Shown: piece after piece, positions 1-14,091 of the stretch | How positions within the stretch are numbered: the stretch's first letter is position 1 | How the letters are laid out: each line of letters opens with the position of its first letter | From: Cladochytrium replicatum | Lineage: Eukaryota > Chytridiomycota > Chytridiomycetes > Cladochytriales > Cladochytriaceae | Direction of reading: 5' to 3' | DNA: 64,000 bases | NCBI GenBank assembly: GCA_025526935.1 | Contig: JAHLKD010000113.1 | Coordinates: 103,140-167,139, forward strand | Notes under the pieces: model-generated | The model's input: only the letters and a program-made list of their open reading frames with translations | Database searches by the model: none | What the model was told of the DNA's origin: nothing | Made by a program: the position numbers and the translations under genes

Positions 1-428
1 TTGAACTCTTTTTCGTTTTCAATTCCTCATTGCAGTTGTTTGCCAATCTTCATCCGTCATTGTATGGGCTTGCATTGATTGTACAATAGTCTGAAAGCAG
101 AATAGCTTCTGTTCTGGAATCGTTCAGGACTATGGCGTTCTGATGCTGGCCGTTGGGAACAAATTGTGTGGCGTGGGAACGCTAAAGACAACTGGCTGTT
201 GTATCGCCATTTTATGCGTAAATATATGAAAGAGATTTAATAACTCCAGCCTCTTCTACCTTACGGAATTGCACTTGAAGTCGTCCTGAGGTACTCTGCT
301 TTGTGGACAATTCGGTGATCTTTTATGAAGCTAAGCACACTCAAGATCTGGAATGGCTTTGACGAAAGAAAGCTCTATCATAGCTTCGACATGTGCTGCC
401 TTCTATTTCATATGAGGTACACAAATAG

Positions 429-1171
429 AGTTTTGGAAGAATCGTAATCAACAAAGACAACAAAGGCAAGTTGCGGCACGCAGAGTTTTGTTCAACTGAA
501 CTAAGAAAACGAACAGATGACACACAGCATGCGCAAAGCAATGTAACCGAAAAATCGATAAGCGAACCAATGGAGGAAGTTGTCCCAACAACAGCGACTG
601 CAGAAGACTCTATCTCAGTCAACAAAACCGCTTCAAATGTTTCCACTGCCAAGCATCCCTCTCGCAAATCAGCCGTCAAGACAACCAAGTCCTCAGACCG
701 AAACAGTGACCGATCGTCATGCGGCGAACATTCCGCTGCTTTGGTCGAAGGGGTTGGAAACGACACGCCCAGCTCTATCGAAACTAACGACGTAATTTTG
801 GGACCCACAACTGGTTTAGGATGTTGTTGACAGATGTTTGACTTTAGGAAACTGCTCGTGAGACGGAAGAAAACTAACTGGCCAATCGCGTTCCTGCATT
901 GGAGGATATTATACAGCGATTGGAACACGAGGTTGCTGAAATGAACGGCGTGATTGGAGCAAACAAAATAGAACAGGAACTCAACCAAAACAATGTTACT
1001 CGTCCTGACAAAGACTCAAAGTATGCAAATTAGCCGGCATTGGCCGGAATGGTGTGACGAAAGTACTCACTCTTGAAGAATTGGATGGAAACACCTGGTC
1101 ACACTTTCTGGAGTGGTTGCGTTCGTCCTTATCGTGATGTTCACTAGGCAATACAAAACCGAAAGACGTTG
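429..1171 (+). pseudogene. possible tail-anchored coiled-coil protein, interrupted
   Basis: Three coding-like blocks can be read in order. A Ser/Thr/Lys-rich block spans about 471-820. A coiled-coil block (LANRVPALEDIIQRLEHEV) lies at about 877-1020. A last exon after an acceptor near 1079 encodes a hydrophobic tail (VVAFVLIVMFTRQYKTERR) ending in TGA at 1169-1171. The overall shape, soluble linker plus coiled coil plus single C-terminal membrane segment, is that of a tail-anchored membrane protein. An in-frame TAA sits just before the coiled-coil block (near 874), and I found no alternative acceptor that avoids it, so the copy may be broken or have an unusual splice. No true start was found; upstream exons may lie outside the visible model. 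No family recognised. Confidence 0.35.
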
Positions 1172-2278
1172 ACGTTTCGGCTGATTAGATTATTGGGATG
1201 TTTTCTGCCCAAGCCGTCTTAATTTTTTCTAATGGACTTAGGCCCTTGTGTTCATTCTCAAATCGGCTTTTGCCTCCATTAAAAAGTCCGCATCCTTCTT
1301 AAAATATGTGGTTTGAATAATATCATTTGCTTTCGAAACGATATCTTGGTCTGAATTGTTCATCTTGTATCAATAAACGATGTACTGAAAGAAACTCCAG
1401 TCGCAGAAACACTGTAAAAGCAAGCTGGTAACTGGTTGAAGCGCGATACCGCGACATGCTTTGCTAGCTAGTTCGGTGATCTTTCGTGAACAAAAGGTGA
1501 GTGGCAACCGCATCATCATGTCTCTGCTCAGCTCAACTCTCGCATACTAACAACCCTCATTGCTCTAACTGAAGCTCGATTAACCTCTAGCAAAACGGGG
1601 TTAATACAACCTTGATAGCCTTCAAGACCAGTGTAGTCGCTCCAGCTGGCCTCTTATAGCCTCTCCAGCTCGATGCAACCAAAAAATAAGCCGACCCCGC
1701 GTTGAAAAGTATATCAACCAGCATTCTCCTCAATCAACTGCATGTTTCGATTGTACCCGACGATCTCTTTCCAGCCAGGACATTTTTCACGGAAACGAAA
1801 CATATTGATTACGAAGAGGAATTGATCCGCTCTATTTTGACCAACCAAGAGAGCTTCAAGGAAAAGAAAACTATGCACTGTGTGTAATTCCGCATCAACT
1901 GCAAAGGTGAACTATTTGTCAAAAGCAGTAAAAAGCGCAACTTTCTCTCCATGATTCTGCCCTTCAGCATAACTATTTTTGCCACTGTCGGCACAAGCTG
2001 CAGTGTCGGCAACAGGAAACAATCTCCATGATTCAATGAATTTACGTACTTGGACCTTTCAGGTTTCCTTCACCACTAACCTTACCCTTCAGCCAGGGAA
2101 ACTCTCGCGCTTTATGAACGATTCTTGAGGTCTATGTATCTGGCTGCATGGAAGATGTTATCAAACAGCTCGCTATGATGATGATTAGAAAACGAGCCAA
2201 AACGGTCACAATTGTATGCCACATATATACCTTCTTTTCTTTCTGAATGGTGAGTTTCTATATCCCCAGCCACACACC
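1172..2278. other. no gene recognised
   Basis: About 1.1 kb with only short, unconvincing open frames on both strands. I see no RNA gene, repeat or domain signature. Confidence 0.5.
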
Positions 2279-3093
2279 ATGCCCACCTTTGTGTCTTCCA
2301 AGACTGAGTACGATCGACACATCTCGGGATCTAAACCGGTAAGTTCCACATCGATGCAAACGTCAACTTACAGTGACGGAATTATTGTGTCCTCTCATCA
2401 GGTCGTCATCGACTTCTTTGCAGAATGGTGTGGTCCATGTATGTTCCTCTGTTCGCTCAAATTGAGAGTTCTCATGGCTGAACATCATTCAGGCAAAATG
2501 GTCGCTCCTCGCTACGAGAGCCTTTCGCAGCGGTTCCCAGGGGTAACTTTCTTAAAAGTCGATGTTGACAAATCCCCCGATATTGCACAGAAAGAAGGTG
2601 TCACCGCAATGCCTACCTTTGTGTTCTACTCTGGCGGAAAGCGTGTGGAATCAGTTCGAGGCGCAGATGTAAGTCGAACCCGCCTTATATTATCCACATG
2701 TTGAGAAGCAGCCAATGATGATGTCGTGCGTTTCCTACAAATTTTGTGAGGAATTGCATCACGCATGACCATTAAGGAGACCTGTTGCGGTCTGAGGCTG
2801 ACATTACCCATTGTATATTTCATCCCAAAGTCATTGAAGCGTACTGACACCAAGTTTTCCAGATCAACAAAGTTGAGCGTGTTGTCACTCAGCTTGCAGC
2901 GGGTGGTGCTGGAGGATTCCCTCAAACTGGAGGACGGCGACTCGGCGGCGGCAACGACGCATCTGGTGGGTCGGGCCCAAGTCTTCCAACAGTCAACATG
3001 AACCAAAACACAATGATCTACATTGCTGTCGTTCTTTTCGTCGTGTACCTGTACTTTAACAGGGAAAACCCATCCCACGTTGGTGGAAAGTGA
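2279..3093 (+). CDS. thioredoxin with C-terminal transmembrane anchor
   Basis: Thiol-disulfide oxidoreductase of the thioredoxin fold. Four exons join cleanly: 2279-2338, 2402-2438, 2493-2668 and 2863-3093, giving about 167 residues. The active site WCGPCKMVAP is reconstituted across the second intron, which splits the second catalytic cysteine codon. The FLKVDVD strand and the cis-proline segment AMPTFVFYSGG follow. A typical thioredoxin ends near residue 105; here a Gly-rich linker leads to a hydrophobic segment (MIYIAVVLFVVYLYF) and a short hydrophilic tail, so the protein is probably tail-anchored with the redox domain facing the cytosol. The start is the ATG that places the first conserved residues at the usual distance from the active site. 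The third intron (194 nt) is long for this window and could hide another small exon. Membrane and active site are seen; the compartment is inferred. Confidence 0.85.
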
Positions 3094-3826
3094 AGGAGTG
3101 TGTTTTAATGTGAGGAATACCTATGTTAATTTTATTAAATATTATCGTGAGCCGCATGTTGAGTGGCTCGACCCAAATGTCGCTGGACTGACGGTCTCAG
3201 ACATGTGAAGCTGATCAGTGTTGACGGCTTCGAGGTATTGGCATACGCAAACACACCAGTGCAAAGGATACGCAATGAGTGGCAGCCCGCTACTATGCGT
3301 TGAATGAAGTATTGATCAAGACGTTCGCTTTCAGTTCGTTATCGATCCGAAGTGTGCTATGTCTTCTGGTACAATCAAAAATATGCTCTCCAGTCCAGGT
3401 TAGCTTCACCTTTCGGTTTACGTTGTAGCGGACGTACGCTCACATAACTTAAATAATAGGGCAATTCACGGAATCACTACAGAGCGAAATCACGTTTAGG
3501 GATATTAAGGGATCAGTACTGAGCATTTTCACTCCTTTCGTAGGTGAGGATTCGTTTGGCTGTAGGGCGGTTGTTCTTGAAAGGGTTTGCCAATACCTCC
3601 ACTACAAAGGGCGGCACACCAATTCCGTTGGAGAGATCCCGGATTTTAAGATTGAGGATGAGCTTGGGCTTGAACTCTTAATGGCAGCAGACTTCCTTGA
3701 TTGCTGAATCGAGACGTTCATTGAATAGATATTTGTGCAAACTTCCAAATTTGGTGAAGTTGGTTTCTTTGAGGCACACAAATTGGACCAACATCGATAA
3801 ATGGCCTACATCTCGTCGCCAATCCA
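3094..3826. other. no gene recognised
   Basis: About 730 bases with no open frame or motif I can support. Confidence 0.5.
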
Positions 3827-4360
3827 TTGAAGTCGCGAACTCGTGCGAGACCAGATAAAATCCAAAACCTTTCCCCGTGGCCTACACAGTGCTTGAAGAG
3901 ATTCCGAGTGGTGATGCCGAGACATTTGCCTCGGAGCTATTTGATCGATTGGATGCAGGAAGAGAGACTCGACGTGAGCTCCCGCCACCTGCTCGAAAGC
4001 CGTCTCGTCTATATCAACCCACTTTGCAGCATTTTCAGGACATCCATGCAGTCCTCCCGATTGAAATCAGCTCGTGATCGCATTCAGGAGAGGAAGCAGA
4101 GAGCCATTGCAGTGGAAGGCCTGCAAAGATTCGCTGTCGCAACTTGCATTCAACATTTTAAGCAGCCAGGAACGAACGATGAATCTCGCTGTCGCTTGCT
4201 CACAGGTAGGACTGCACAAATGTGGTCCCGAATGGTAGATCTAATGATATATACAAAACAGACAACCCAACGAGTTCCGCTCAAGCTTCGCGAATTTCTT
4301 GCTAGGAAAGATTCTTTCCCGTTCGACTTGCAGATGGCAGACGACTGTGCCTCCAGCTAA
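3827..4360 (+). CDS. hypothetical protein, uncertain reading frame
   Basis: A 177-codon open frame with basic, helix-like composition in its second half (around DRIQERKQRAIAVEGLQRF). A different frame at 3877-4074 also reads like protein (ETFASELFDRLDAG). The two could be exons of one gene joined by an intron near 4040-4070, or a gene damaged by a frameshift. The frame opens at ATG 3827, but a true start is not established. I recognise no domain. It lies tail-to-tail with the hydrolase that ends at 4365 on the other strand, leaving almost no intergenic space. Confidence 0.3.
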   Translation: MKSRTRARPDKIQNLSPWPTQCLKRFRVVMPRHLPRSYLIDWMQEERLDVSSRHLLESRLVYINPLCSIFRTSMQSSRLKSARDRIQERKQRAIAVEGLQRFAVATCIQHFKQPGTNDESRCRLLTGRTAQMWSRMVDLMIYTKQTTQRVPLKLREFLARKDSFPFDLQMADDCASS

Positions 4361-4364
4361 ACGG

Positions 4365-5241
4365 TCACAGAGAAGACACTTTGGATCTTTCTGGGCGTCC
4401 ACCGGATGACAAGTTTATGCTACTCATCCATCTCCGTACTTCTTCAACCAGCACTTCCTCCTGCCCAAACCAAAAGTGATCCACTCCCGGCACGACCACG
4501 GTCGTCTTTGGGTCGTTTATTCCACTCACAAACGTCTCAAACGAGCGGACGGACGAAAAGGTGTCGCTGTCTCCGATCACGAAGAGTTTGGGAATGTTTT
4601 GGCAGGCGTTGATCCCGGAAACGAATGCAGATGTGTTCCACATTGTCAGAAACCATGAAACTAGAATCAGAGAATATAGCGAAAGTCAAAGTTTTCCAAA
4701 ACAAACTTTTGGAAAGCGTACCAGCACATGGGTAGGAGATTGCGATTATCGCGATAGCTTCAGGAATCTCGCAAGCGACCGCGCTGGTGCACATGCTCCC
4801 GTATGAGTAGCCGCAGAGAATTATTTTGGTGGGTTTGAATGATTCGTTGGCCATCAGGTGGCGATAGACTGCAAGTACATCATCTCGTTCAGCAAAACCT
4901 GACGTGCGGCACATAAGTTTGAGTTTTAATCATCACGAACTGTTCAAACCTCTGAACGAGGTCCTCCCGGATGATCTTCCAACACCACGGAAGTTGAATC
5001 GTGCAGTGCTGAATCCAAACTCCGAGAACAATTCACACACGCTCTCGACCACGTTGTTGTACATGCTTCCCCCCAGAGGACCATATGGATGAGCTACGAT
5101 AACGCATATGTCGGGATTTGTTGTTCCCTTGGCGATACGAGCTTCAAGGGTCACCCCGTCGGCCGCGTTGATAAGTTCCTCAACTTCTTTCATCAGCAAG
5201 CCACTGACTTGATACTGAAAACATTCACTTTGAGCCTTCAT
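4365..5241 (-). CDS. alpha/beta hydrolase, COG2945/YtmA-like
   Basis: Serine hydrolase fold; substrate unknown, as for most of this family. Three exons on the minus strand: 5241-4950, 4898 to about 4718, and about 4664-4365. The hallmarks appear in order. HPYGPLGGSMYNNVV is the family's HPHP-type oxyanion loop. ARFNFRGVGRSSG follows. The nucleophile elbow is GYSYGS, PKLFVIGDSDTF carries the catalytic Asp, and VPGVDHFWFG carries the catalytic His. The first two exons join as GRTSFRG-FAERDDV, the expected position of the conserved E-x-D-D segment, which supports the splice. All triad residues are present, so the enzyme should be active. No signal peptide is seen, so it is probably cytosolic. 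The ATG at 5239-5241 gives a short N-terminal lead; an internal ATG 16 codons on (MKEVEELI) is an alternative start. Confidence 0.82.
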
Positions 5242-5779
5242 AATTTGATTTTGGCGAAAAAAGCGATTTTAAGATACACAACGATGCTCTCCTGTTCTAG
5301 TACATCTGCGTCGTAGAGGCTCGCCACCATTATTAAAAAATTGTTTTCTATGTTTGCTTGAGTTCATGCAACTGCAGGTCTGAGAAGTGGATGAAAGCGC
5401 TGGTGCGATGAGGGTTAAGAGCCACTCCGTCGACTTCACCGATACCGCAAGACTTAATGACATCACCGCAGTAAAAGCACAATAGCTGGAGGAGACATCC
5501 ACTGGTCGAAATTTCGAAAAATCCCCAAAGTGGTTTACCTTTCTTTATTCTTCCCTATGAAGCTGTCTTCGTGTCTGCACAACAAGCATAATGCACAGAG
5601 CTATGTTACCAGCCAATGGGGCGGTATTTTTCTCATCGTTGGAGCACATCGCGGAAATCTTGAGACTGACCGCTGCGGGACCCCAAAGACTGGAATAGAT
5701 AGCCTGGATAACACATCTTCAGAGTTGAAGTACTTTGGAATGGTGATGCCGGACTTCCGAAAAACATCCTTGCACCGGT
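5242..5779. other. no gene recognised
   Basis: Short frames only. This probably holds the promoter of the minus-strand hydrolase. Confidence 0.4.
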
Positions 5780-7318
5780 TGTGAAAACACGAATGGAACG
5801 CCTCTGGCTGTCTGAGAATTGTTGATTCGTCAGTTCGAAGACAGTTTCAGCGAGACTTGGTGTTTCTCCAGTCTCATCTTGGTCACAATAAACTGTTTCA
5901 AGTCCTCTCTGTCAGGATTGGTGAGGTTCAATTACCCCTGTACCACTCAACCATTTTGAAAGATGCTTCCCACACTTCCTCATTGGAGCTAGTTTCCTCA
6001 AATAGATCTTTGATATCATCGTAATTGTCCCGCGAATTATCCTTGTCAATGTCATCCTCTATGTTACTATCGTCGGACTAAGTGGGATTTGTCCCTTCTT
6101 GACCAGATGCGCTGCTGCCATCGTCATTGGCCGAGCTGTCCTCTTCTGTTCATTTGGGCTACAGATAAATTGTCGTCTCCTGGATCGAGATTTCCTTGAT
6201 GGACATCGGCCATCATTACATTTCTCAGGAGACTTGAGTGAGCATCTTCCTTGGGTTTAATCGGTTCGTTCCCCTTTCGATATTGTTTAAGGTTAGACAG
6301 TATAATAATTCAACAGTAAAAAACTCTTCCACCTTTGTGTAGTTGATATCGCACTTCATCGATCGGGTACGTTCGATTTTCCACACTTCTGGCCTTTCCT
6401 TGGGGGCTTTCTTAACTCATTCTAGCTTTGATGACCATGCTGCTTCACTGTTTATTCGGGCCTCTTTGGTATCCATATATCTTTCTTCATCGCATCTGGC
6501 AAAGTGGCATCGCGGCAGTCCCGCGATCTGGCATTGTGATTTGTCGCTGTGCACGCTTTTCCCGGGGCTTGAATGGCAGATTTAAAGGTTCTTCCGACGC
6601 CGAAGAATGTAAGGACTTTGTGATCGCCCTCATTTTCCGCGGGCTTTTCACGCCACTTCTGTGCATGCTAACGTAGCCTCACTTCACCAGTGGGGATGCT
6701 ATCAGGAGAAGCCAGAGAGGAAAGATCATTGATTAACGACAGAGCTCCACGCTTACGCTTCTTTCTCCGCCGGTGAACTGGATGGAATGCCTTGCTTGCT
6801 GTTTCCCACAAATACGGCGTCAATGCTGCAAAGAACAGCGTGGCGACATGACTTTGGAACTCATCCGCAAAACTTTGACGTCAGTCGCTTCAGCTACATT
6901 ACAGTGCATTTCAATTGGAGAAGTTTATTTGGATGTAACTCAAACCTGGACTGGATTCAAACTGTTCCTTCGTCGCATTTCGTCACATCCCAAGATAAAG
7001 CTCGATCTTGCAATCTCTCAAAGGTCGCGAGTTGTGATTCAGGTTGACGACTGCGTCGAGAAAGTTTTCTGCGTCATAACAAAAGTTCGGCGGTCTGCCA
7101 AGCAAGTAGAAAGCTTTTATGCGGTGCGTCAGAGGCTGGATGAGTTTTTGAAGAATGAAAGTCAATTTAGAATAGGAGCAGTGTGTAGGCAAGGTGGTAC
7201 TTTGAGATCGTCGATGATAACATTTACCGTTTTGCATTTGAAAGAGTTGGATCATTTTGCGATTGGTGTATTCCCCACAGCCATGCAGCTGCGAAATAAA
7301 AATTGAAAACAGCGACAA
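5780..7318 (-). pseudogene. eroded or many-exon coding-like region, minus strand
   Basis: On the minus strand several separate stretches look protein-like but do not join into one frame. They include LLGRPPNFCYDAENFLDAVV (near 7070-7120), a basic stretch HRRRKKRKRGALSLINDLSS (near 6720-6780), an acidic Ser-rich block interrupted by an in-frame TAG (near 6080), and DQDETGETPSLAETVFEL (about 5830-5890). Possible short introns with GT..AG ends separate some of them. Either this is a real gene with many introns that I cannot resolve, or a decayed one. Plus-strand frames in the same region (6343-6676 and 6773-7306) look like shadows. No family recognised. Confidence 0.25.
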
Positions 7319-7449
7319 GATATAGAAACAGTGGTAGCATCGGTTGCCTTTGCGAGCGCCGTGTGACCCTCCCGTTTAAATCTCCAATGCCCTTCCGTAT
7401 CACGTGTCCAGAATTTGTTTGACTGCCAAATCGTTGAGTCTGCGTCGCC

Positions 7450-7848
7450 ATGAGCCAACCAATCCTCAAGACTGTCGGTTTCGACGCTCGCTTCCCCAAC
7501 ACGAACCAGGTAACGTGGATGTGTGTGTGCATATGCTGGGAAAAGTCTCTCTTTTTCGATCGGTTTGTTAACATTATTGTGTAATTCCAAATAAATAGAC
7601 CAAGAACTGCTGGCAGAACTACGTCGACTACTTCAAATGCGTTGACGCTAAGGGAGAGGATTTCAAACCCTGCCACCAGTTCAGGCAGGCATTCACGAGC
7701 TTGTGCCCCGACAGCTGGGTATGTCGTTCATTCCGCTGTGTGGTTAATATTAATTCCTTGTTCATAGGTTGAGCAGTGGGATGAACAGCGCGAGGCAGGA
7801 GTATTCCCCGCACTTGCCAAGAAGCAGGAAAGCCACGGCCACCACTGA
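7450..7848 (+). CDS. COX12: cytochrome c oxidase subunit 6B (Cox12)
   Basis: Small intermembrane-space subunit of respiratory complex IV that helps hold the oxidase dimer and the cytochrome c site. Three exons, 7450-7509, 7599-7718 and 7768-7848, give 86 residues, the usual length. The twin CX9C/CX10C helical hairpin is visible: NCWQNYVDYFKC with its second Cys nine residues on, then C-x10-C in the segment ending in LCPDSW. The family's FDARFPNTNQTKNCWQNY and WDEQREAGVFP blocks flank it. Both introns fall in phase 0. The protein should be imported and oxidised by the Mia40 pathway. It ends in a His-rich tail. Expression is expected to be constitutive; no specific regulatory site was identified. 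Confidence 0.93.
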
Positions 7849-8076
7849 TTATTCTTTTCATGAGTCATCGCTTATCAACTGAGAATCCTTCTGGCTTTCC
7901 GAGTTGAATTTGGCGATCTTGGATTTGGTGATCATATATACGGCAGGAGTTTGGCCAACTGAAGGTGGCTCACAAATAAATACACATGCTGCTTTATAAT
8001 CACAATCGGACTGTTCACCATTGTATGTGGAGATCGGTTGATGGCACCAAAGAAAGGCATATTTATACAGAGTCCG

Positions 8077-9286
8077 CTAATCATCCATTTCAACCTCAAC
8101 AATCGAATCGTCTGCTGGTTTTACGTCCTGCACAACTCCACCCCGTAGCTGCCGCTCAAGCCGGGCCACCTCATCCAGCGACTTTGCGTTCTCGATCGCC
8201 CTCTTAATCTTTTCAGCCTCTTCGCGGGATGGTCCTTGGTATGGCTTTGCTTCTTTCTTGGAAGGCTCTCCCACTTCAAATGTTTTAGCTTTCGATCGTT
8301 GACCCGACAATGACTTTTCGAGTCTTGTTCCTTCAGAGCCAGAGAAAAGCTTGGCTGCTTCAAGACGCTCCTGTAAATGCATTTTAATGAATGCACATAA
8401 TTACCGTTGTCGGTTCAAGAAACCTTCTGTCGAACACGTCTGAAATCTAAAACACGAACGCTAGGGCATTTCCGAATCACGTAGTGTCGGTAGTGTTTCT
8501 TCAGCGAGACCGGATTATCCGCGAGACTGAGATAAACCAAGTGTTTGAATCCAACAAGAGCATCCAAATCTCCCAGCTCTTGCATCTGGTTGTTGGTGAG
8601 GATTAGAGTTTGGAGATTCGGAATGTAGGAGACGATGTCTGGGTCAATCCTCGATATTCTGTTGCTCGCTATGAGCAGCGTCTTAAGCCGAGGCATGGCC
8701 GGAAAGTTTTCAAGTCTCCGAAGGTCGTTGTCAGTGAAATCGATTGCATCATGTTGATCCTAATTGTTCGTTTGAATATCCACAACGGATAAGGCGCCGT
8801 GTTTAGCATAATCTTGTTGATTCATTGCGGGTCCACGTACCCGTGTCATGGCCAAGTTCTCGATCAACTGGATTTTGAGTCCTGCAAAAGTTGAGCATGA
8901 GAACACGAAACGTAACAGGAAAGCACGAAAGCAAATGTGAAGATATCGCAAGCCTAACTGCACTCGCCTTTGCGGTAATATATACGCAATCATCAGGAAA
9001 CTCCGACCGACCGAACGCAAAGACAGGAGAAGCCCAGGGGATTTCCTGACTTCCCGAGCTCAAGCCTTCCATCAACGGTGGAGCTCCCAATTCATCAAGG
9101 CGCTTTAAAACATGGAATTTTTGCGCTGTGTGAGAAGAAGATTTACGGAAACAGAACAGCGACGCACGAAATGGAGAGCAGGAAAAGTAAAACGGGCGGG
9201 CATATACCTCGAAGATCGAGTTCTCGGTCGCCCACAGGATTGATTCGCGAGTCCGCGACGGACAGAACGTCAAAGTCCAGCTTCAT
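8077..9286 (-). CDS. LEA1: U2 snRNP protein A' (Lea1)
   Basis: Leucine-rich-repeat subunit of the U2 spliceosomal particle; with U2B'' it binds stem-loop IV of U2 snRNA. Four exons on the minus strand, 9286-9208, 8881-8841, 8759-8424 and 8370-8077, give 249 residues, a normal length. The start (MKLDFDVLS) and the next block (INPVGDRELDLRG) match the family. The second exon is only 41 nt. LRRs follow, from AIDFTDNDLRRLENFP through LKTLLIASNRI and LQTLILTNNQM to YLSLADNPV. The LRR cap KKHYRHYVIRKCPSVRVLDF is near-diagnostic for U2A'. The C-terminal exon is charged and probably disordered (EEAEKIKRAIENA, ending in EVEMDD). A nuclear location is inferred from the family. Confidence 0.92.
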
Positions 9287-9634
9287 TCTTGCCGGTCCAA
9301 ATGTAGGTTGACGTGCAGACGAAAAAAGCTGGGGGTCGGCGAGGATTGGAGGCACACGTGACCCAAATTTTGGGGATCAGGCAGTCAAAGTGTCAAAGTT
9401 ACACTTCAAAAACGAGGTATGTCGAACATAGGGACCCACAGATCTCCTCTACTCATTCATTTTCATCGTCAAAACAATTTCCGCCATGCATCACACATTT
9501 CAACCAAGATTCTTGACCGTCACCCACCGTGTGAACTCAATTGCAAGCAATCCTGCAAATCTGCGACCAGTTTGTCTCTGTACGTCGAAGGGGAGCCGGA
9601 CGCAGCTTAAAACAACCATTAGTTTACAATCAAA

Positions 9635-10716
9635 ATGGGATCCACTAACCTTCGAACGAGCGATGATCCGAACAGAGGTTCACCACCTTTCTGGAAACCA
9701 GAGAGATCGAGCGAATCCCTTTCTCGACCATCCACCGATTTCGAAGGTAGCTCGCTTTCACTCAGTGCACGTCTCAAATTTTGCTCGACCACGGCTGCTA
9801 TTGTGGACACGGAGTCCAACACCATCGCCGGAACATCCAAAATCTGGAATGCGCAACTGCGGAGCCATCTGCACACGCTCGACTTCCATTTCACCAGCAC
9901 TCTCATTGCACGCCCTATTTCAGCAATAGATGAAGGTATCTCATGAAAGCTCCTGATTGATTCAGCATGCTGACGAGAAACAGTTGGTATCTTGAAAAGT
10001 CAATGTATTCGTTCGCCAACCAGAAGCGCTACGGAATGGAACAGCGTAGCGTCTTTGCAAGCATATCTTTCGAAAATTTTGAAACCTCAGTTGCAAAGGA
10101 GGAATATTGTTTTGAGCGAGAGAGGGGTCCAAGGTTCACTCCCGAAGCTGTTCATTTGTGACAATATTTACAGCCAGACTCCGGAAGTGGTTAGAAGAGG
10201 ATTATCGATGAATGGAGTTGTGGACGGTGAAGGAAAGCTGTTTGTCGCGGTGAGCAGAATTTGTCACATCTCGGTGATATGTTTGATTTTAATCTTGTGA
10301 CACCAGATTTCTTGGTCTCCTGCTAGTTACACAGAGGAGGTAATTGTAATTGCTCGAATGTGTAAGTTGTTATTGATTCCATGTTCGTTCAGGAATTCCG
10401 AAAATTGCGCAACCGCAACTTGATCGTTGCTCTTCAACGTATTGCATCTAATCCACGAGTTCCGCTCCCTTCTGGGAGATGGATTCGTTTGTCGAAATCA
10501 GTCGTCCTTATGAGCATTGTCGGTAGCACAGCAGAGCTATACATCTTTGATGAGAAGGATCTCATCACAGCCAGATATTCTTTGATCTCAAACAAAGGAA
10601 CGATCACTGGTAGACGGGTGCTGTGGACTGGAAATTTAGGCTCGATTGTTAACTGGCTCGAGCCCAAGAGCGCCCCTATGCTCTCTGAAGTGGTTTTGAA
10701 ATCCCTAATGCTTTGA
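9635..10716 (+). CDS. conserved-looking hypothetical protein
   Basis: Four exons join without stops: 9635-9937 (ending SAIDE), from about 9985 after an AG acceptor (VGILKSQC) to 10249, a 33-nt exon at 10308-10340 (ISWSPASYTEE), and 10394-10716. The product is about 310 residues. The first 35 residues are polar and Ser-rich. A helical part follows (SKIWNAQLRSHLHTLDF), then a mixed alpha/beta segment (GSTAELYIFDEKDLITARYS). No signal peptide or membrane segment stands out. Several splice joints preserve frame, which argues for a real gene, but I recognise no family. It lies between LEA1 (divergent) and the Ded1-type helicase. Confidence 0.6.
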
Positions 10717-11088
10717 TTTGCTGCTGCAATCAATGTCTCTCGTTTGGTATTCGAATATATTCTTGTTAATGCCTCATTTTTTAAAATGGAATGGCTAAAT
10801 TGTTCCAATTCGGGTCGCCCAACTCTTTCCTAATTTGACTCGAAGCACCAACCCCTGCGAACAAGCTTCTTTTTCCTCTCACAAACAAAGGTGAGCAAGG
10901 TACCAACTGCACTTCAGGCATCCTTGCGTCTTTCTATGCGTTGATCTCTGAGCGGATCGCGGCCAGCCTGAAAAAAGACCTGCGTGTGCGTGAGAACCAT
11001 ATTCGGGCCAGCCGTTCCAGCCAGATCTTCCTCTTCAGCACCTGAAATTGTTACTGAGACCTTCCTCTCTTCCTAGCTCTCCACCACA
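10717..11088. promoter_or_regulatory. intergenic, presumed promoter of the DEAD-box gene
   Basis: 370 bases without coding signal. Pyrimidine-rich stretches (CCTTCCTCTCTTCC) lie just before the ATG at 11089, as is common at fungal transcription starts. No specific factor site can be named. Confidence 0.3.
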
Positions 11089-13582
<2,494 letters not shown>

Positions 13583-13700
13583 ACACCTTTAAATCCACAA
13601 ATCAGCAGAATTGGGAAGCAATACTATACAAAACTTTTGTAACGGAAGAAATTTAAAAAAACAGTGGCTGAGTGTTATTTAAAACAATCGGCATTTCTTG

Positions 13701-14091
13701 ATGGCACCAACAACAGCCCCCAAAACGAAGACTGCAGCGCATAAGAAGAAATCCGGTATGAAGTTGCCATAAGACTCAATTTCAGTTTGCTTGATGCTGT
13801 ATGATATTTGCAGCTGGTGGTGGGTCAAAGAAACTGAGTGCTTTCCAAAAGTATGTCAGCAAGGTGGGAGCTGCATGTTCTCCGCCTCTCTTCATACTTC
13901 AACTCTTATCAAATAGGAAATAAAGCGAATGAAAGAGGACAACCCGAACAAAGATGCGAAAGAGATTTTCGCGGAAGGTAAATCGCTCTCTTCGGGTTTA
14001 AATGTGTCACAATTCATTTGTGAATTTCTTTTGCTCCCTAGCTGTAAAGAGTTGGAAGGACTCTCCACAGAATCCAAAGAACTCGAAATGA
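13701..14091 (+). CDS. small YABBY/HMG-like protein
   Basis: Four short exons, from the ATG at 13701 to TGA at 14089-14091, give about 70 residues. A basic N-terminus (TKTAAHKKKS) leads into KKLSAFQKYVSKEIKRMKED and ends in a segment with AVKSWKDSPQNPKN. This is the pattern of the small fungal proteins assigned to the YABBY-like/HMG superfamily (SxYQxFxxxEIxRLKxxxP...WKxSPxNPK), thought to bind DNA or act as transcription co-factors. All four exons are needed to build the domain and every joint preserves the frame. The family call is from memory of the motif; function is not established. Confidence 0.78.

Noticed and set aside
6773-7306. A 177-codon plus-strand gene
   Set aside because: Composition is Cys/Val/Ser mixed without domain, and the opposite strand shows better protein-like segments; left as an unresolved region.
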